Of a stretch of 64,000 nucleotides of DNA, positions 1-7,940 are shown in pieces (the first letter of the stretch is position 1; every line of letters begins with the position of its first letter). The translations under genes were made by a program, and so were the position numbers. The notes beneath the pieces were generated by a model. That model was given only the letters and a program-made list of their open reading frames with translations, was not told the origin of the DNA and did no database searches. Source of the DNA: Flintibacter muris (GTDB lineage Bacteria; Bacillota; Clostridia; Oscillospirales; Oscillospiraceae); contig NZ_CALPCP010000005.1 in NCBI RefSeq assembly GCF_943192995.1, positions 1 through 64,000 of the forward strand, read 5' to 3'.

Positions 1-426
1 CCCAGCCTGTGCACTTTCCATCGCGCCACTTCTTGACTTTGTCGATTTTCGCTTACACAAGATTTTACACCAAGCCGAATCTACCACATACTCATGGGTA
101 TCTGCACATTTCTCCAGTGTTTTCTCCCCGAATATCTCTGTCAGAGCCTGAAATGCACCTGCCATCCAGTTCAGCCTGCGGCAGAAAGCCTGATAACTGG
201 GCAGCTTGGGGAACCACCCCAGCAGATTCTCTTTCGTGTACTCGTAGATCGCTTTCCGCGTCAGTAAGTGCTGTCTTACGCCCCAGAGATATACCGTGAT
301 CAACTCCACATCTGTGAATTGGGGACACTTACACTTATTGTTGCTTAGGCGTTGCATTTTTTCTCTTGACCTGCTATCATTGCATTGGCAAATGGTGCAG
401 TATAATTCGATGAGTTTGTTTTTCAC
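1..426 (-). CDS. DDE-type transposase, partial
   Basis: Reading the minus strand from a GTG at 426 gives an open frame that runs off the window at base 1, so only the N-terminal part (about 142 residues) is visible. It holds a Cys-rich start, then FTDVELITVYLWGVRQHLL and YEYTKENLLGWFPKLPSYQ, which resemble the N-terminal region of IS4/IS5/IS982-like transposases of gut Firmicutes; the family is an inference. The frame continues to VVDSAW, which could be the region of the first catalytic Asp. An AAGGAAAG-like site lies upstream of the GTG, and a later in-frame ATG near 353 is an alternative start. Whether the copy is intact cannot be judged from here. Confidence 0.6.
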   Translation of the reverse strand, partial: MKNKLIELYCTICQCNDSRSREKMQRLSNNKCKCPQFTDVELITVYLWGVRQHLLTRKAIYEYTKENLLGWFPKLPSYQAFCRRLNWMAGAFQALTEIFGEKTLEKCADTHEYVVDSAWCKILCKRKSTKSRSGAMESAQAG

Positions 427-593
427 ACATCCATTCTCGTCTTTTCTGTACCATTTGTCTCTATTTTTCTTTCCTTTCTACTATTGATTCGTATAATGTA
501 AAGGCCGGTCTACCAAGTGCCAGAGAATGAGCGGCTTATGTGGTTCTGAAAACAAACAGGCATAGCCACCTAATGGCAGCTATGCCCCCCTTT

Positions 594-944
594 TCATGCA
601 CCTGCGCCGCAACACGGCCGTTGAACATCCAGCCCGTCTAAATAGTTCGCTCCCCACTGGCACATCGCGTCCAAAACAGGAATAATGCTTTCCCCAAATG
701 CAGTCAGTGAGTAAAGTGTTTTGGGCGGCTTTTCTGGGATCACTTCTCTATGCACCATGCCGCAATCTTCGAGATCGTGGAGCTGCTGAGAGAGCATTTT
801 AGGCGTGGCCTTTGGAATCCTCCGCTGCAATTCCATATAGTGTAGGGGCCGCTCAATCAAATGCCAGAGGATCAGCGGCTTATATTTCCCACCAATCAGC
901 GACAGCGTTGCCGCAACGGGACAAGTAAATTCTTGCTGTTTCAT
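594..944 (-). CDS. HxlR-family transcriptional regulator
   Basis: A 116-residue protein that fits the winged-helix HxlR (DUF24) family. The N-terminus has TCPVAATLSLIGGKYKPLI, where the family usually carries its redox- or electrophile-sensing Cys near the start of the HTH. The segment ELQRRIPKATPKMLSQQL is the recognition region and KTLYSLTAFG the wing. Further cysteines lie at the C-terminus (PCCGAG). It is divergent from the nitroreductase at 1122, the usual arrangement for a regulator controlling itself and a detoxifying reductase. The inducer is unknown. The start is the only ATG with a reasonable upstream region. Confidence 0.9.
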   Translation of the reverse strand: MKQQEFTCPVAATLSLIGGKYKPLILWHLIERPLHYMELQRRIPKATPKMLSQQLHDLEDCGMVHREVIPEKPPKTLYSLTAFGESIIPVLDAMCQWGANYLDGLDVQRPCCGAGA

Positions 945-992
945 AGTCTCACCTCATGGAAAGTATAACATAGTATTTTCATTTGGAAAAGG

Positions 993-1013
993 ACTTACTT
1001 TTTGGGTAGTGCC
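993..1013. promoter_or_regulatory. Candidate HxlR operator
   Basis: ACTTACTTTTTGGGTAGTGCC lies between the divergent HxlR and nitroreductase genes. TAC...GTA half-sites around a T-rich centre are the pattern known for DUF24 regulators such as YodB. The assignment rests on position and pattern only. Confidence 0.4.
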
Positions 1014-1121
1014 TTACAAAAAAGTGCAGTCTTGCGGACGGGGATGATTGTGCTAAAATCATATCAGATGGTTGCCTTGACATGGCCAACAATCAGTTTA
1101 TTTGCGAAAGGACTGCCTATC

Positions 1122-1640
1122 ATGGACTTTATCACAATTGCAAAGACACGCTGCTCCATCCGCAGCTACACCGGCCAGAAGGTGGAGCCGGAAAAACTGG
1201 AAAAGATTCTGGAGGCCGCTCATGTGGCCCCTACCGCCGCCAACCTTCAGCCGGTACGCCTGATCGTTGTTCAGAGCGAAGAAGGGCTGGCGAAGATTGG
1301 AAAGGCCGCTGGCATCTACGGCGCGCCCCTCGCTATCATCGTCTGTGCCGACCACGACAAGGCATGGGTACGGCCCTTCGACCAGAAGCAGACCGGGGAC
1401 ATTGATGCCTCCATCCTGACCGACCACATGATGCTCCAGGCCACAGAGCTGGGCTTGGGCAGCGTATGGGTGTGCTACTTCAAGCCGGATGTGTTGAGCA
1501 AGGAGTTTGACCTCCCCGCCAACCTGGAGCCGATCAATATCCTGGTGATCGGCTATGCCAAGGAAAACTTTGCCGACTCGGAACGGCACAGCCAAACGCG
1601 AATCCCGGTGCGTGAGCTGGTTTCCTACGAGAGCCTGTAA
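1122..1640 (+). CDS. Nitroreductase-family protein
   Basis: A 172-residue FMN-dependent nitroreductase-like protein. The N-terminus (FITIAKTRCSIRSYTGQKV) is the family's conserved RxSxRxF-like segment, here RCSIRSY. APTAANLQP is the FMN-binding loop and DHMMLQATELGLGSVWVC the conserved helix. The family reduces nitro compounds, quinones or related electrophiles with NAD(P)H in the cytoplasm. I chose the ATG at 1122, preceded by GAAAGGA, over longer upstream extensions that lack family similarity. The divergent HxlR gene probably regulates it. The substrate is not predictable; short members of this family are often of unknown role. Confidence 0.88.
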   Translation: MDFITIAKTRCSIRSYTGQKVEPEKLEKILEAAHVAPTAANLQPVRLIVVQSEEGLAKIGKAAGIYGAPLAIIVCADHDKAWVRPFDQKQTGDIDASILTDHMMLQATELGLGSVWVCYFKPDVLSKEFDLPANLEPINILVIGYAKENFADSERHSQTRIPVRELVSYESL

Positions 1641-1750
1641 ACCGCCTGAATGCACCAGGGGGTATCCTCCTGGTGCGGTCTGTATGAAGGGACAAACTGA
1701 AACAGTTCCATTCTATACCATTTGTCCTGAGCAGACCGGGTTGAACCAGC
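1641..1750. other. Hairpin between convergent genes
   Basis: The inverted repeat GCACCAGG...TCCTGGTGC at about 1651-1676 follows the nitroreductase stop. It lacks a clear T-tract on either strand, so it is only a possible transcript end for this convergent pair. Confidence 0.35.
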
Positions 1751-2080
1751 TTAGTCTGGCAAATTGTGATCGCCCCAGGTTTTCATGTAATCAATCACAT
1801 CAATAAAACTCTTACCTAAATCGGATAAAGTATATTCCACCCTCGGCGGAATCTCCTTGAAATCATGCCGGATTAAAAATCCATCGGCTTCTAATTCCCG
1901 AAGCTGTTTTGTCAGGGACGACTCTGTAATTTCACCAAGCTGGCGGCGCAACGCTCCAAATCTGTGAATATCATTAAAAGCAATATAGTAAAGAATTTCA
2001 AGTTTCCACTTGCCGCCTAAGATTTTTTGGAGCGTTGACATCGTTTTACAGCGTTGGATTGCTGTTTCTGTTTTTCTCAT
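1751..2080 (-). CDS. HxlR-family transcriptional regulator
   Basis: A 109-residue winged-helix protein of the HxlR/DUF24 family. It carries ILGGKWKLEILYYI (first helices), RRQLGEITESSLTKQL (recognition helix) and PPRVEYTLSDLGKSF (wing), followed by a short dimerisation helix. The Cys near the N-terminus (IQRCKTM) is the usual sensor position. It is divergent from the radical SAM gene at 2207 with a GTAC-type inverted repeat between them, so it probably represses that gene and itself. Its relation to the first HxlR at 594 is paralogy; the two are clearly different in sequence. Confidence 0.9.
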   Translation of the reverse strand: MRKTETAIQRCKTMSTLQKILGGKWKLEILYYIAFNDIHRFGALRRQLGEITESSLTKQLRELEADGFLIRHDFKEIPPRVEYTLSDLGKSFIDVIDYMKTWGDHNLPD

Positions 2081-2130
2081 TTTTCATAACCTCCTGACGG
2101 CATTATATCGCCTTTGCAGTTAAAAAACAA

Positions 2131-2181
2131 GGTACTGCAAAAAAGTACCGTACTTTTATTTTCTCTGTACCATGATATAAT
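2131..2181 (+). promoter_or_regulatory. Promoter and GTAC-type operator
   Basis: GGTACT (2131-2136) and AGTACC (2144-2149) form an inverted repeat, followed by a further GTACTT. A -10 box TATAAT lies at 2176-2181, ahead of AAGGAGG and the ATG at 2207. The repeat is placed where the divergent HxlR protein could block transcription. The -35 is weak. Confidence 0.5.
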
Positions 2182-2206
2182 GAAAAAAAGATAAGGAGGT
2201 TCTACT

Positions 2207-3142
2207 ATGCACTACACTGGAACAATATGGAGGCCACCCTATGAGGCTTCCTCGCTGTTGCTTGAAGTAACGGCTGGCTGTACCCATCACAAATGCAAAT
2301 TCTGTACGCTCTATAACGATTTACCGTTCAAATTCAGAATGTCACCCCTCGAAGATGTGGAAAGTGACTTGCAGGAAGCCCAGCTTTGGAGTACAGACCC
2401 CATTTCAATGCTGACGGCCCGCTTGCAGGGATTACCCAGGCCGGAGCACATCCAGCGGGCTTTTTTGACCGGGGCAAACCCTTTTGTCTTGAAAGCTGAA
2501 CGGCTCATGGCTATCGCTGACCTAATCCGGCAATATATCCCCTCAATTAAAACGATTGGATGTTTTGCCCGGATTACAGATGTCACGTTAAAGTCGGACG
2601 AGGAACTTGCATCCCTGCATCAAGCCGGATATGACGGCCTGACAATCGGGATTGAAACAGGCGATGATGAAGCCCTGCGATTTATGAATAAGGGCTATGC
2701 CGCCGCCGATATTGTGAAACAATGCCAGCGGTTAGATCAAGCCGGTATTCATTACAGCTTCTTTTACTTGGTGAGCATTTCAGGCGCTGGCCGTGGTGAG
2801 ATCGGCGCAAAGGCAACTGCCGATATTTGTAATCAGCTCCATCCGACGCTCATTGGCGTCAATATGCTGACTATTTACCCGGAATCGGAGCTTTACCAGG
2901 AAATTCAGCGCGGCAACTGGAAAGAGGAAGGCGAGATCGAAAAATACAAGGAAATCCGCACTTTGCTTGAAAGCCTGGAAATACCCACCCAATTTGCCGC
3001 TTTAGGTGCGTCAAACGCATTTCAGTTTCAAGGAACGCTGCCAGAGGATAAAGAGGCTCTTGCTGCGGCACTTGATAAAATTATCGAAACCGTAAAAGAA
3101 GATGATTTACGGGAGTACCGCGTCAATCTGCGGCATCTGTAA
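2207..3142 (+). CDS. Radical SAM protein
   Basis: A 311-residue radical SAM enzyme. The cluster motif is CTHHKCKFC (CX4CX2C), a variant spacing seen in a widespread Firmicutes group rather than the classical CX3CX2C. Downstream are a barrel with GYDGLTIGIETGDDEA (a glycine-rich SAM-contact region) and EIGAKATADICNQL. There is no second Cys-rich domain or TRAM/B12 domain, so the reaction is unknown. AAGGAGGTTCTACT precedes the ATG. The gene is divergent from an HxlR regulator, suggesting induction by reactive electrophiles or thiol stress, which is inference. The C-terminus overlaps the tail of a broken HxlR gene on the other strand. Confidence 0.8.
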   Translation: MHYTGTIWRPPYEASSLLLEVTAGCTHHKCKFCTLYNDLPFKFRMSPLEDVESDLQEAQLWSTDPISMLTARLQGLPRPEHIQRAFLTGANPFVLKAERLMAIADLIRQYIPSIKTIGCFARITDVTLKSDEELASLHQAGYDGLTIGIETGDDEALRFMNKGYAAADIVKQCQRLDQAGIHYSFFYLVSISGAGRGEIGAKATADICNQLHPTLIGVNMLTIYPESELYQEIQRGNWKEEGEIEKYKEIRTLLESLEIPTQFAALGASNAFQFQGTLPEDKEALAAALDKIIETVKEDDLREYRVNLRHL

Positions 3143-3305
3143 GAGGCCCACCCAAATCGTTGATTGGCGGTATAGCGGCTTGGTAGGCTGTTCCCCAATC
3201 GCACAAGGACTTCAAAACGGGATGAATGGACTGTCCGAGGTCTGTTAAGGTGTATTCGACCTTTGGCGGATTGTCGGGATAAACCGTCCGCGCAAGTATC
3301 TTTAC
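3123..3305 (-). pseudogene. HxlR regulator, C-terminal fragment
   Basis: Reading minus from about 3305 gives ILARTVYPDNPPKVEYTLTD, then LGQSIHPVLKSLCDWG, ending in a TGA at 3123-3125. This is the wing and C-terminal helix of a third HxlR protein. The first two thirds, including the recognition helix, are missing; an in-frame TAG and unrelated recombinase DNA lie just upstream. The gene was truncated by the join at about 3305-3320. Confidence 0.75.
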
Positions 3306-3318
3306 TTGCTATACATAT

Positions 3319-3879
3319 AGGAGACTTGGAACCGAGGGCTGCACCGCCCATTATATCCGGGAGTGCGTACTGGACGATATTGTTCTGGAGGATCTGCGGC
3401 AGGTGACGGCGATGGCCAGGGAACATACCAAGGAGTTTGCGGAGTACATTGGCAGTAAGCAGTCCGCTGAGATCCAGCGAGAGATCCGCAGGCTGGAAAA
3501 GGAACTGACCACTGTACGGAAACGCCGCGCTGAACTGGATGCCATCTTCAAGAAACTGTATGGGGATGGGGTACTTGGTCATATTTCGGTGGAGCAGTTT
3601 CAGGCTCTGTCCAGCGGCTACACAGAGGAACAAGATGCATTGAAAAAAGGGGCTGATGAAAAAGGATCTGCCATCCAAAAGCTGAAAGAATCGGTTTCCA
3701 ATACGGCCCATTTCGTTGACAAAGCCAAGAAGTACACGGATATCACAGAATTGACACCGGAACTGCTGCGGCTGTTCATCCAAAAGATTGTAGTACATGA
3801 GAAAAGCGTGAAATATTCCAAGCACGCAGAGCAGACCGTGGAAATCCATTATACCGATATCGGCTATATCGGTGGATAA
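3319..3879 (+). pseudogene. Serine recombinase, C-terminal remnant
   Basis: The frame GTEGCTAHYIRECVLDDIVL, continuing to the stop at 3879, matches the zinc-ribbon end, coiled coil and tail of large serine recombinases of the TnpX/Tn4451 group. The coiled-coil region is EIRRLEKELTTVRKRRAEL and the tail ends in EIHYTDIGYIGG. The catalytic resolvase domain and most of the recombinase domain are absent. It abuts the broken HxlR gene, so it appears to be the scar of an excised or decayed element. Confidence 0.8.
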
Positions 3880-3969
3880 GTCCCGCAAGGAAAGGAAGCC
3901 CCCGGCGGGAAATTTCAGTGTAACTCCTGCCGGGGGAATTCCCCTCAATAAAAAGATACCCTTATGTGG

Positions 3970-3992
3970 GAGCGCCTAAGGCGCTCTTTTTT
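3970..3992 (+). terminator. Intrinsic terminator
   Basis: GAGCGCC-TAA-GGCGCTC followed by TTTTTT; a 7-bp GC-rich stem and T-run downstream of the recombinase remnant. Confidence 0.75.
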
Positions 3993-4003
3993 ATGTTAAT
4001 CAA

Positions 4004-5611
4004 TCAGTCGTCCCATTCGTACTCCAGAATGGCTCCGGTGGCCCCATCGATGGTATACTCATACTCCATGCGGCCCACCTCAAACTTCACCTCATACTCT
4101 AACCGGCCGTCGTCCCAGTCCCGCTCTACTTTCAGCTTGACAGCCTGGCTTTCCGTCACACCGGCGTGGGCCAGAGCGGCGGCTTTGGCGGCCTCCTGGC
4201 CAATGTCGGCGGACGTGGCGGTATTGGTACTTGTCCCTGCCCCGCTGTGGTGGGAATCGCTGTGGTGTCCAGAGCCGCTGTTCCCGTGATGGTCAATCCC
4301 ACACTTCAAAATAGCACCAGTGTGTCCATCCACGGTGCAATCATATTCGGTGGTTCCACACCAGAACTCAATCTCGTACTCCAGCCGTCCGTCGTCCCAT
4401 TCCCGCTCTACCTTCCAGTCGGTTACGTCACTCTCAGACAGCCCTGCATTGTCCAGGGCGGCTTTTTTTGCAGTTTCCTGATCGATAACCGTCCCACTGA
4501 TCGTATCAGAATTTCCCGGGTCTTGCCAAACATTGTTCTCAGCAGCCGGAGGGGGGGCTGGATTCACCGGCGAATCCTGCCCGGCCGGCGACTGATTCAG
4601 AAGGTCCTTCTGTCCCCTGAGAACCTCCCCGGTGAAGGCGTCCACAATATATTCAAACTCGCCCCAGACGGTTTTCAGCTCCACCTCGTAGTGGGGGGGA
4701 TTTTCATCCAGCTCCGGGTCCACATCAGTGGTAACTGAATTCATAGCCAGCGTCCCGGCGTACTCCTCTGCCGCTGTGGCAGCGGCGGCTTTCCCGATGG
4801 GAATGCGCTTCTCTCCCGCCTTCAGCAGGTCGTTCAGCTCCTCCACCGACAGGGCGGCCAGCTTGTCGAAAGCGTCTGTGCTGTTCAGAGCCAGGGTACC
4901 GTTCATCTCCATTACTTTCTGCACCAAAGCAGACTTCCCGGTGGACAGGCCACTGTCAAAGGTCATATACTCCAGCGCTGGAGCATCCGCGTCCAGCACC
5001 TGGCTCAGCACGGAGGTCCCTGGGGCCTGGGCCTGGAGGACACCATCCACTGAGGCCACCAGCTCTGCCTGGAGCCGCTGGGCCCGCTCCTGGTCGTTGT
5101 CCTCCACCGAGATCAAAATGGCGGAGGAGATGCTGTCCAGATAGCCCTCCCGCACCAGGGCTCCCACAATGGCGTTCACCGCCACATCCAGCTTGGTGCC
5201 CTTCAAATCGGCGCCGCCGTTCATGTCGAAGAGGACCGCCGCCGCCTCGGTGTTCAAAGCGGTGCAGGAGATCACTCCCTCTGCCCGGTTGACCTTCAGC
5301 TCAATGCTTGGGTTGACATCCAGTGACACCACCGAGGCCACGGCGTAGCTCTGGTGATAGATCAGTCCTCCACCCCCCGCCCCTGCCAGCACCAGCGCCG
5401 CGCAGGCGGCGGCCAGCCAGCGGTTAAGCCTCTTTTTCGGCTTCACTTCCACGGCCTCCACGTCAATAACCTTCTGATCTTGTACTAACTCCTTCAATTC
5501 TGTCACACTCCCGTTTTGCACACCGCAGCGGGAGAGGATTGCTTCAAAATCGTCGGGGGCCGTGCGTTCCAGAGCGGCGGCCAGCTTTAGTTCCAGTTCC
5601 CGGTCGGTCAT
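4004..5611 (-). CDS. RsgI-like anti-sigma factor with PepSY domains
   Basis: A 535-residue membrane protein. Residues 1-62 are cytoplasmic and should bind the sigma factor. A single transmembrane helix lies at about 66-84. VASVVSLDVNPSIELKVN (about 91-108) is the hallmark of the RsgI middle domain. Outside the membrane are three PepSY-like repeats (about 275-335, 378-435, 470-535), each with an acidic WDDGRLEYE-type strand and TGxIL end. The start ATG overlaps the sigma gene stop (ATGA), so the two are translationally coupled. By analogy with RsgI the outer domains may sense a wall or surface signal and release the sigma factor. The ligand is unknown; PepSY repeats replace the carbohydrate-binding modules of cellulolytic RsgI. 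Confidence 0.85.
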   Translation of the reverse strand: MTDRELELKLAAALERTAPDDFEAILSRCGVQNGSVTELKELVQDQKVIDVEAVEVKPKKRLNRWLAAACAALVLAGAGGGGLIYHQSYAVASVVSLDVNPSIELKVNRAEGVISCTALNTEAAAVLFDMNGGADLKGTKLDVAVNAIVGALVREGYLDSISSAILISVEDNDQERAQRLQAELVASVDGVLQAQAPGTSVLSQVLDADAPALEYMTFDSGLSTGKSALVQKVMEMNGTLALNSTDAFDKLAALSVEELNDLLKAGEKRIPIGKAAAATAAEEYAGTLAMNSVTTDVDPELDENPPHYEVELKTVWGEFEYIVDAFTGEVLRGQKDLLNQSPAGQDSPVNPAPPPAAENNVWQDPGNSDTISGTVIDQETAKKAALDNAGLSESDVTDWKVEREWDDGRLEYEIEFWCGTTEYDCTVDGHTGAILKCGIDHHGNSGSGHHSDSHHSGAGTSTNTATSADIGQEAAKAAALAHAGVTESQAVKLKVERDWDDGRLEYEVKFEVGRMEYEYTIDGATGAILEYEWDD

Positions 5612-6189
5612 GGCTCATTCTCTCCTTTCATCAGGCTCTTTAGTTTTTTCAGCCCGCGGTGGTATTTTGACAGGACAGTAGACAGTGGCTGCTCCAACAG
5701 CGCGGCAATCTCCCGGTGCTTCAGCCCGGTGACAGCGTGCAGCAAAATAATCCGCCGCTCCTCCGCTCCCAGGCTGGCCAGCCCCTCCTGGAGAACCACC
5801 CGGTCCTCGGGGGAGACCTCCGGCATAGAGGCGGGAAGGGCGTTCCACGCCTCCTCACCCACCTCCACCTGCCGCCCGCTGTGCCGCAGGCGGCTCCAGG
5901 CCAGATTCCGGGCGACGGTAAGCAGCCAGGCCATAGGCGAGCCTTGGGAACGGTAGCTCGGCCCACGCTCCCACACCCTGACAAAGGTGTCCTGCGCCAC
6001 ATCCTGGGCCTCATGGGTGTCCTGAAGCAGGGACAGCGCCAAAGCATACACCGCCCCCCGCGTCAGGGAGTACAGCCGGGCAAATGCCTCCCGGTCCCCC
6101 TGCCCCACCTGGAGCAGAAGCTGGTCCAACTCCCGGCGGCGGCGCTCGCTCTCCTCTTCTGTTGTCTGGAGGCATAAGGCAGCCAGCAT
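5608..6189 (-). CDS. ECF-type RNA polymerase sigma factor
   Basis: A 193-residue sigma-70 family protein with region 2 (YSLTRGAVYALALSLLQDTH, then EAQDVAQDTFVRVWER) and region 4 (LGAEERRIILLHAVTGLKHR, then EIAALLEQPLSTVLSKYHRG). It should direct core polymerase to its own regulon when released by the anti-sigma factor encoded 4 bp overlapping downstream. AGGAG lies 9 bases before the ATG at 6189. Upstream, AAAAACC and GCGCGTTTC could be an autoregulatory ECF promoter, but this is weak. Pairing an ECF sigma with an RsgI-like partner is less usual than SigI-RsgI. Confidence 0.9.
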   Translation of the reverse strand: MLAALCLQTTEEESERRRRELDQLLLQVGQGDREAFARLYSLTRGAVYALALSLLQDTHEAQDVAQDTFVRVWERGPSYRSQGSPMAWLLTVARNLAWSRLRHSGRQVEVGEEAWNALPASMPEVSPEDRVVLQEGLASLGAEERRIILLHAVTGLKHREIAALLEQPLSTVLSKYHRGLKKLKSLMKGENEP

Positions 6190-6298
6190 AGTCCATTTCT
6201 CCTGTCAAAACAGAAACGCGCGAAGCAAGGTTTTTATCGCACATTCTGAAAAAATTTTTTCATTCTTATTATATTGCCCTCTTCGCCGGAAAGCAAGC

Positions 6299-6340
6299 AA
6301 AAAACCGCCGCCTCAGAAGATATCTGAGACAGCGGTCAAA
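6299..6340 (-). terminator. Intrinsic terminator after bioY
   Basis: On the minus strand CCGCTGTCTCAGA-TATC-TTCTGAG with CGGCGG closing and a TTTTTT tract, immediately downstream of the bioY stop. Confidence 0.7.
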
Positions 6341-6350
6341 GGGGAATCGT

Positions 6351-6911
6351 TCAGGCCTCGGGATAAATTTTGGCCAAAATCAGCCGCTCCCGCAGGATGG
6401 GCCCCAGTCCGGTAGCAATAACCATCTTCCCCAGGTCGAAGGGGATGAAGGGGAACACACACACCACAAGCGCACGTTCCAGGGTGGAGCCCGTCTGGGC
6501 ACAGAACAGCGCGGTGCCAAAGGCATAGAGCACGGCGGTGGCCAGAATCATACCGCCCAGATGAATCATACGGTTTTTAGGAAAAGCCCTAATCATCAGG
6601 CCGCATATCACCACCATGGGAATGTAACCCAGGATATAGCCCCCTGTGGGACCGGCCAGCACACCCAACCCGGCCTTAAAATTGCTGAACACCGGCATAC
6701 CTACCATACCCAGCAGAATATAAACCAATGTCGCAGCCGACGCTCTCTTCCACCCCAGAATATAGGGGGACAGATAGAGGACAAAGGTACACAGGGTAAA
6801 GGATACCTCCCCCCAGGCTGGGATCGAGAAGGGGGCAACCACCGCAATCACCGCCGCCATTACGGCGGTCATTGCCATGGGATACACACTGCTTTTTGTC
6901 TTAGTTTCCAT
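6351..6911 (-). CDS. bioY: Biotin transporter BioY
   Basis: A 186-residue integral membrane protein of the BioY family, the substrate-binding S component of biotin ECF transporters. Visible features are six hydrophobic segments, the conserved AGPTGGYILGYIP loop, an early PFSIPAWGEVSFTLCTF and the C-terminal PFDLGKMVIATG. Length fits the family. No energy-coupling genes (EcfA/A'/T) lie nearby, so it probably uses a shared module or works alone. It is monocistronic, with its own promoter overlapped by a BirA-like operator and a terminator behind it. Biotin repression is therefore likely. Confidence 0.95.
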   Translation of the reverse strand: METKTKSSVYPMAMTAVMAAVIAVVAPFSIPAWGEVSFTLCTFVLYLSPYILGWKRASAATLVYILLGMVGMPVFSNFKAGLGVLAGPTGGYILGYIPMVVICGLMIRAFPKNRMIHLGGMILATAVLYAFGTALFCAQTGSTLERALVVCVFPFIPFDLGKMVIATGLGPILRERLILAKIYPEA

Positions 6912-6954
6912 AAATTTTACCTCTTTTCTCTAATTGTAACCCGGATTTGAAATC

Positions 6955-7006
6955 AGTATACAATACCCGTCTTTGCTTGTCAACTATTTTTATTTTAAGT
7001 TTACAT
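6955..7006 (-). promoter_or_regulatory. bioY promoter with BirA-like operator
   Basis: On the minus strand TTGACA (6978-6983) and TATACT (6955-6960) are separated by 17 bp, a near-consensus promoter. Overlapping the -35, TTGTCAAC (6977-6984) and GTTTACAT (6999-7006) form an inverted repeat with a 14-bp spacer, the arrangement known for Gram-positive BirA sites. Confidence 0.65.
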
Positions 7007-7166
7007 TTTATTTTTTACAGCATTTCAGAAAATCTTAATCTTTCCTTCAACTCATTTTAGGTTTTGTGTGCTATAGTCAAAACACTTCAAAAGAATCAAA
7101 TTCAAAAGGGCCTGCCCTTTTGTCCCGGCGGATATCCGCCGGATGTCTTAAAAGGAGGGACGTTCC

Positions 7167-7700
7167 ATGGCAGAGCGAACGATACATATTCTGCTTACCC
7201 GGTCCGGGACCTGGTTTTCCCGGCTGATTCATTTTGCCACCCGTGACAGCTATACCCACGCCTCCATTGGCCTGGACGGGCCTGACGGCCTCTTTTACAG
7301 CTTTGCCCGAAAATACCGCTACCTGGCCCTGCCCGCCGGACTGGTGGAGGAACAGGTCACGGTATACCGCCGGGCTGTCCCCTGCTGTCTGTACGAGCTC
7401 AAGGTGAGTGAGGAGACCTATTTCCGCCTGCGCCAAAAGCTGCGTTCCATGTATGTCCAGCGGGAGGAGTACCACTACAGTGTGCTGGGGGTCTTTGCCT
7501 GCTACTTCAACCTGTCTCTCCAGCGGCGGCACCACTACTTCTGCTCCCAGTTCGTGGCCGGACTTCTGGAGGACTGCGGCGCTGTGGAGCTGCCCAAGCC
7601 CCCTACCCTGCTCCGCCCTGCCGATTTTTGCACCGTCCAGGGGCTTCGGCCCGTCCATCAGGGTCTGCTGGAGGATATTCTGACCCAGCCGGCAGCCTGA
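7167..7700 (+). CDS. Permuted NlpC/P60-like (YiiX-type) protein
   Basis: A 177-residue cytoplasmic protein with no signal peptide. It has SYTHASIGLDG with a conserved His near residue 31 and HHYFCSQFVAGLL with a conserved Cys near residue 126. His before Cys is the order of circularly permuted papain-fold (YiiX/YaeF-like NlpC/P60) hydrolases, which are thought to act on amides or lipids rather than necessarily on peptidoglycan. AAAAGGAGG lies upstream of the ATG. The gene stands alone between bioY and a tRNA. Catalytic activity and substrate are unproven. Confidence 0.65.
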   Translation: MAERTIHILLTRSGTWFSRLIHFATRDSYTHASIGLDGPDGLFYSFARKYRYLALPAGLVEEQVTVYRRAVPCCLYELKVSEETYFRLRQKLRSMYVQREEYHYSVLGVFACYFNLSLQRRHHYFCSQFVAGLLEDCGAVELPKPPTLLRPADFCTVQGLRPVHQGLLEDILTQPAA

Positions 7701-7742
7701 AAAAGCTTTTCAAAAATTTTTTCCATTTTTGTAAATTGGGGG

Positions 7743-7770
7743 TTGACTTTGGCCGCAATTCTGCTATAAT
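7743..7770 (+). promoter_or_regulatory. tRNA-Gly promoter
   Basis: TTGACT (7743-7748), 16-bp spacer, TATAAT (7765-7770), 13 bp before the mature tRNA 5' end. Confidence 0.75.
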
Positions 7771-7783
7771 ACCATTTGTCGCT

Positions 7784-7859
7784 GCGAGTGTAGCTCATCT
7801 GGTAGAGCGCCACCTTGCCAAGGTGGAGGTAGCGAGTTCGAGCCTCGTCACTCGCTCCA
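7784..7859 (+). tRNA. tRNA-Gly(GCC)
   Basis: A full cloverleaf is visible: acceptor GCGAGTG/CACTCGC, D arm GCTC...GAGC, anticodon stem CCACC/GGTGG with loop TTGCCAA (anticodon GCC), T arm GCGAG-TTCGAGC-CTCGT, discriminator T and an encoded CCA. It has its own promoter and a strong terminator. Confidence 0.97.
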
Positions 7860-7861
7860 GC

Positions 7862-7899
7862 AAAAAAGAACGGACTGCTTTAGCAGTCCGTTCTTTTTT
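7862..7899. terminator. Bidirectional intrinsic terminator
   Basis: AAAAAAGAACGGACTGC-TTTA-GCAGTCCGTTCTTTTTT: a near-perfect stem with T-runs on both strands. It serves the tRNA (+) and, reading minus, the pyrophosphatase gene. A second GC palindrome (GGGGCGGCC-AAAA-GGCCGCCCC, 7911-7933) lies between. Confidence 0.85.
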
Positions 7900-7940
7900 C
7901 TGTCAACGAACAGGGGCGGCCAAAAGGCCGCCCCTTGCCA

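Noticed and set aside
3028-3948. A 306-codon minus frame across the recombinase remnant.
   Set aside because: Shadow of the radical SAM and recombinase coding sequence with no coherent protein features.
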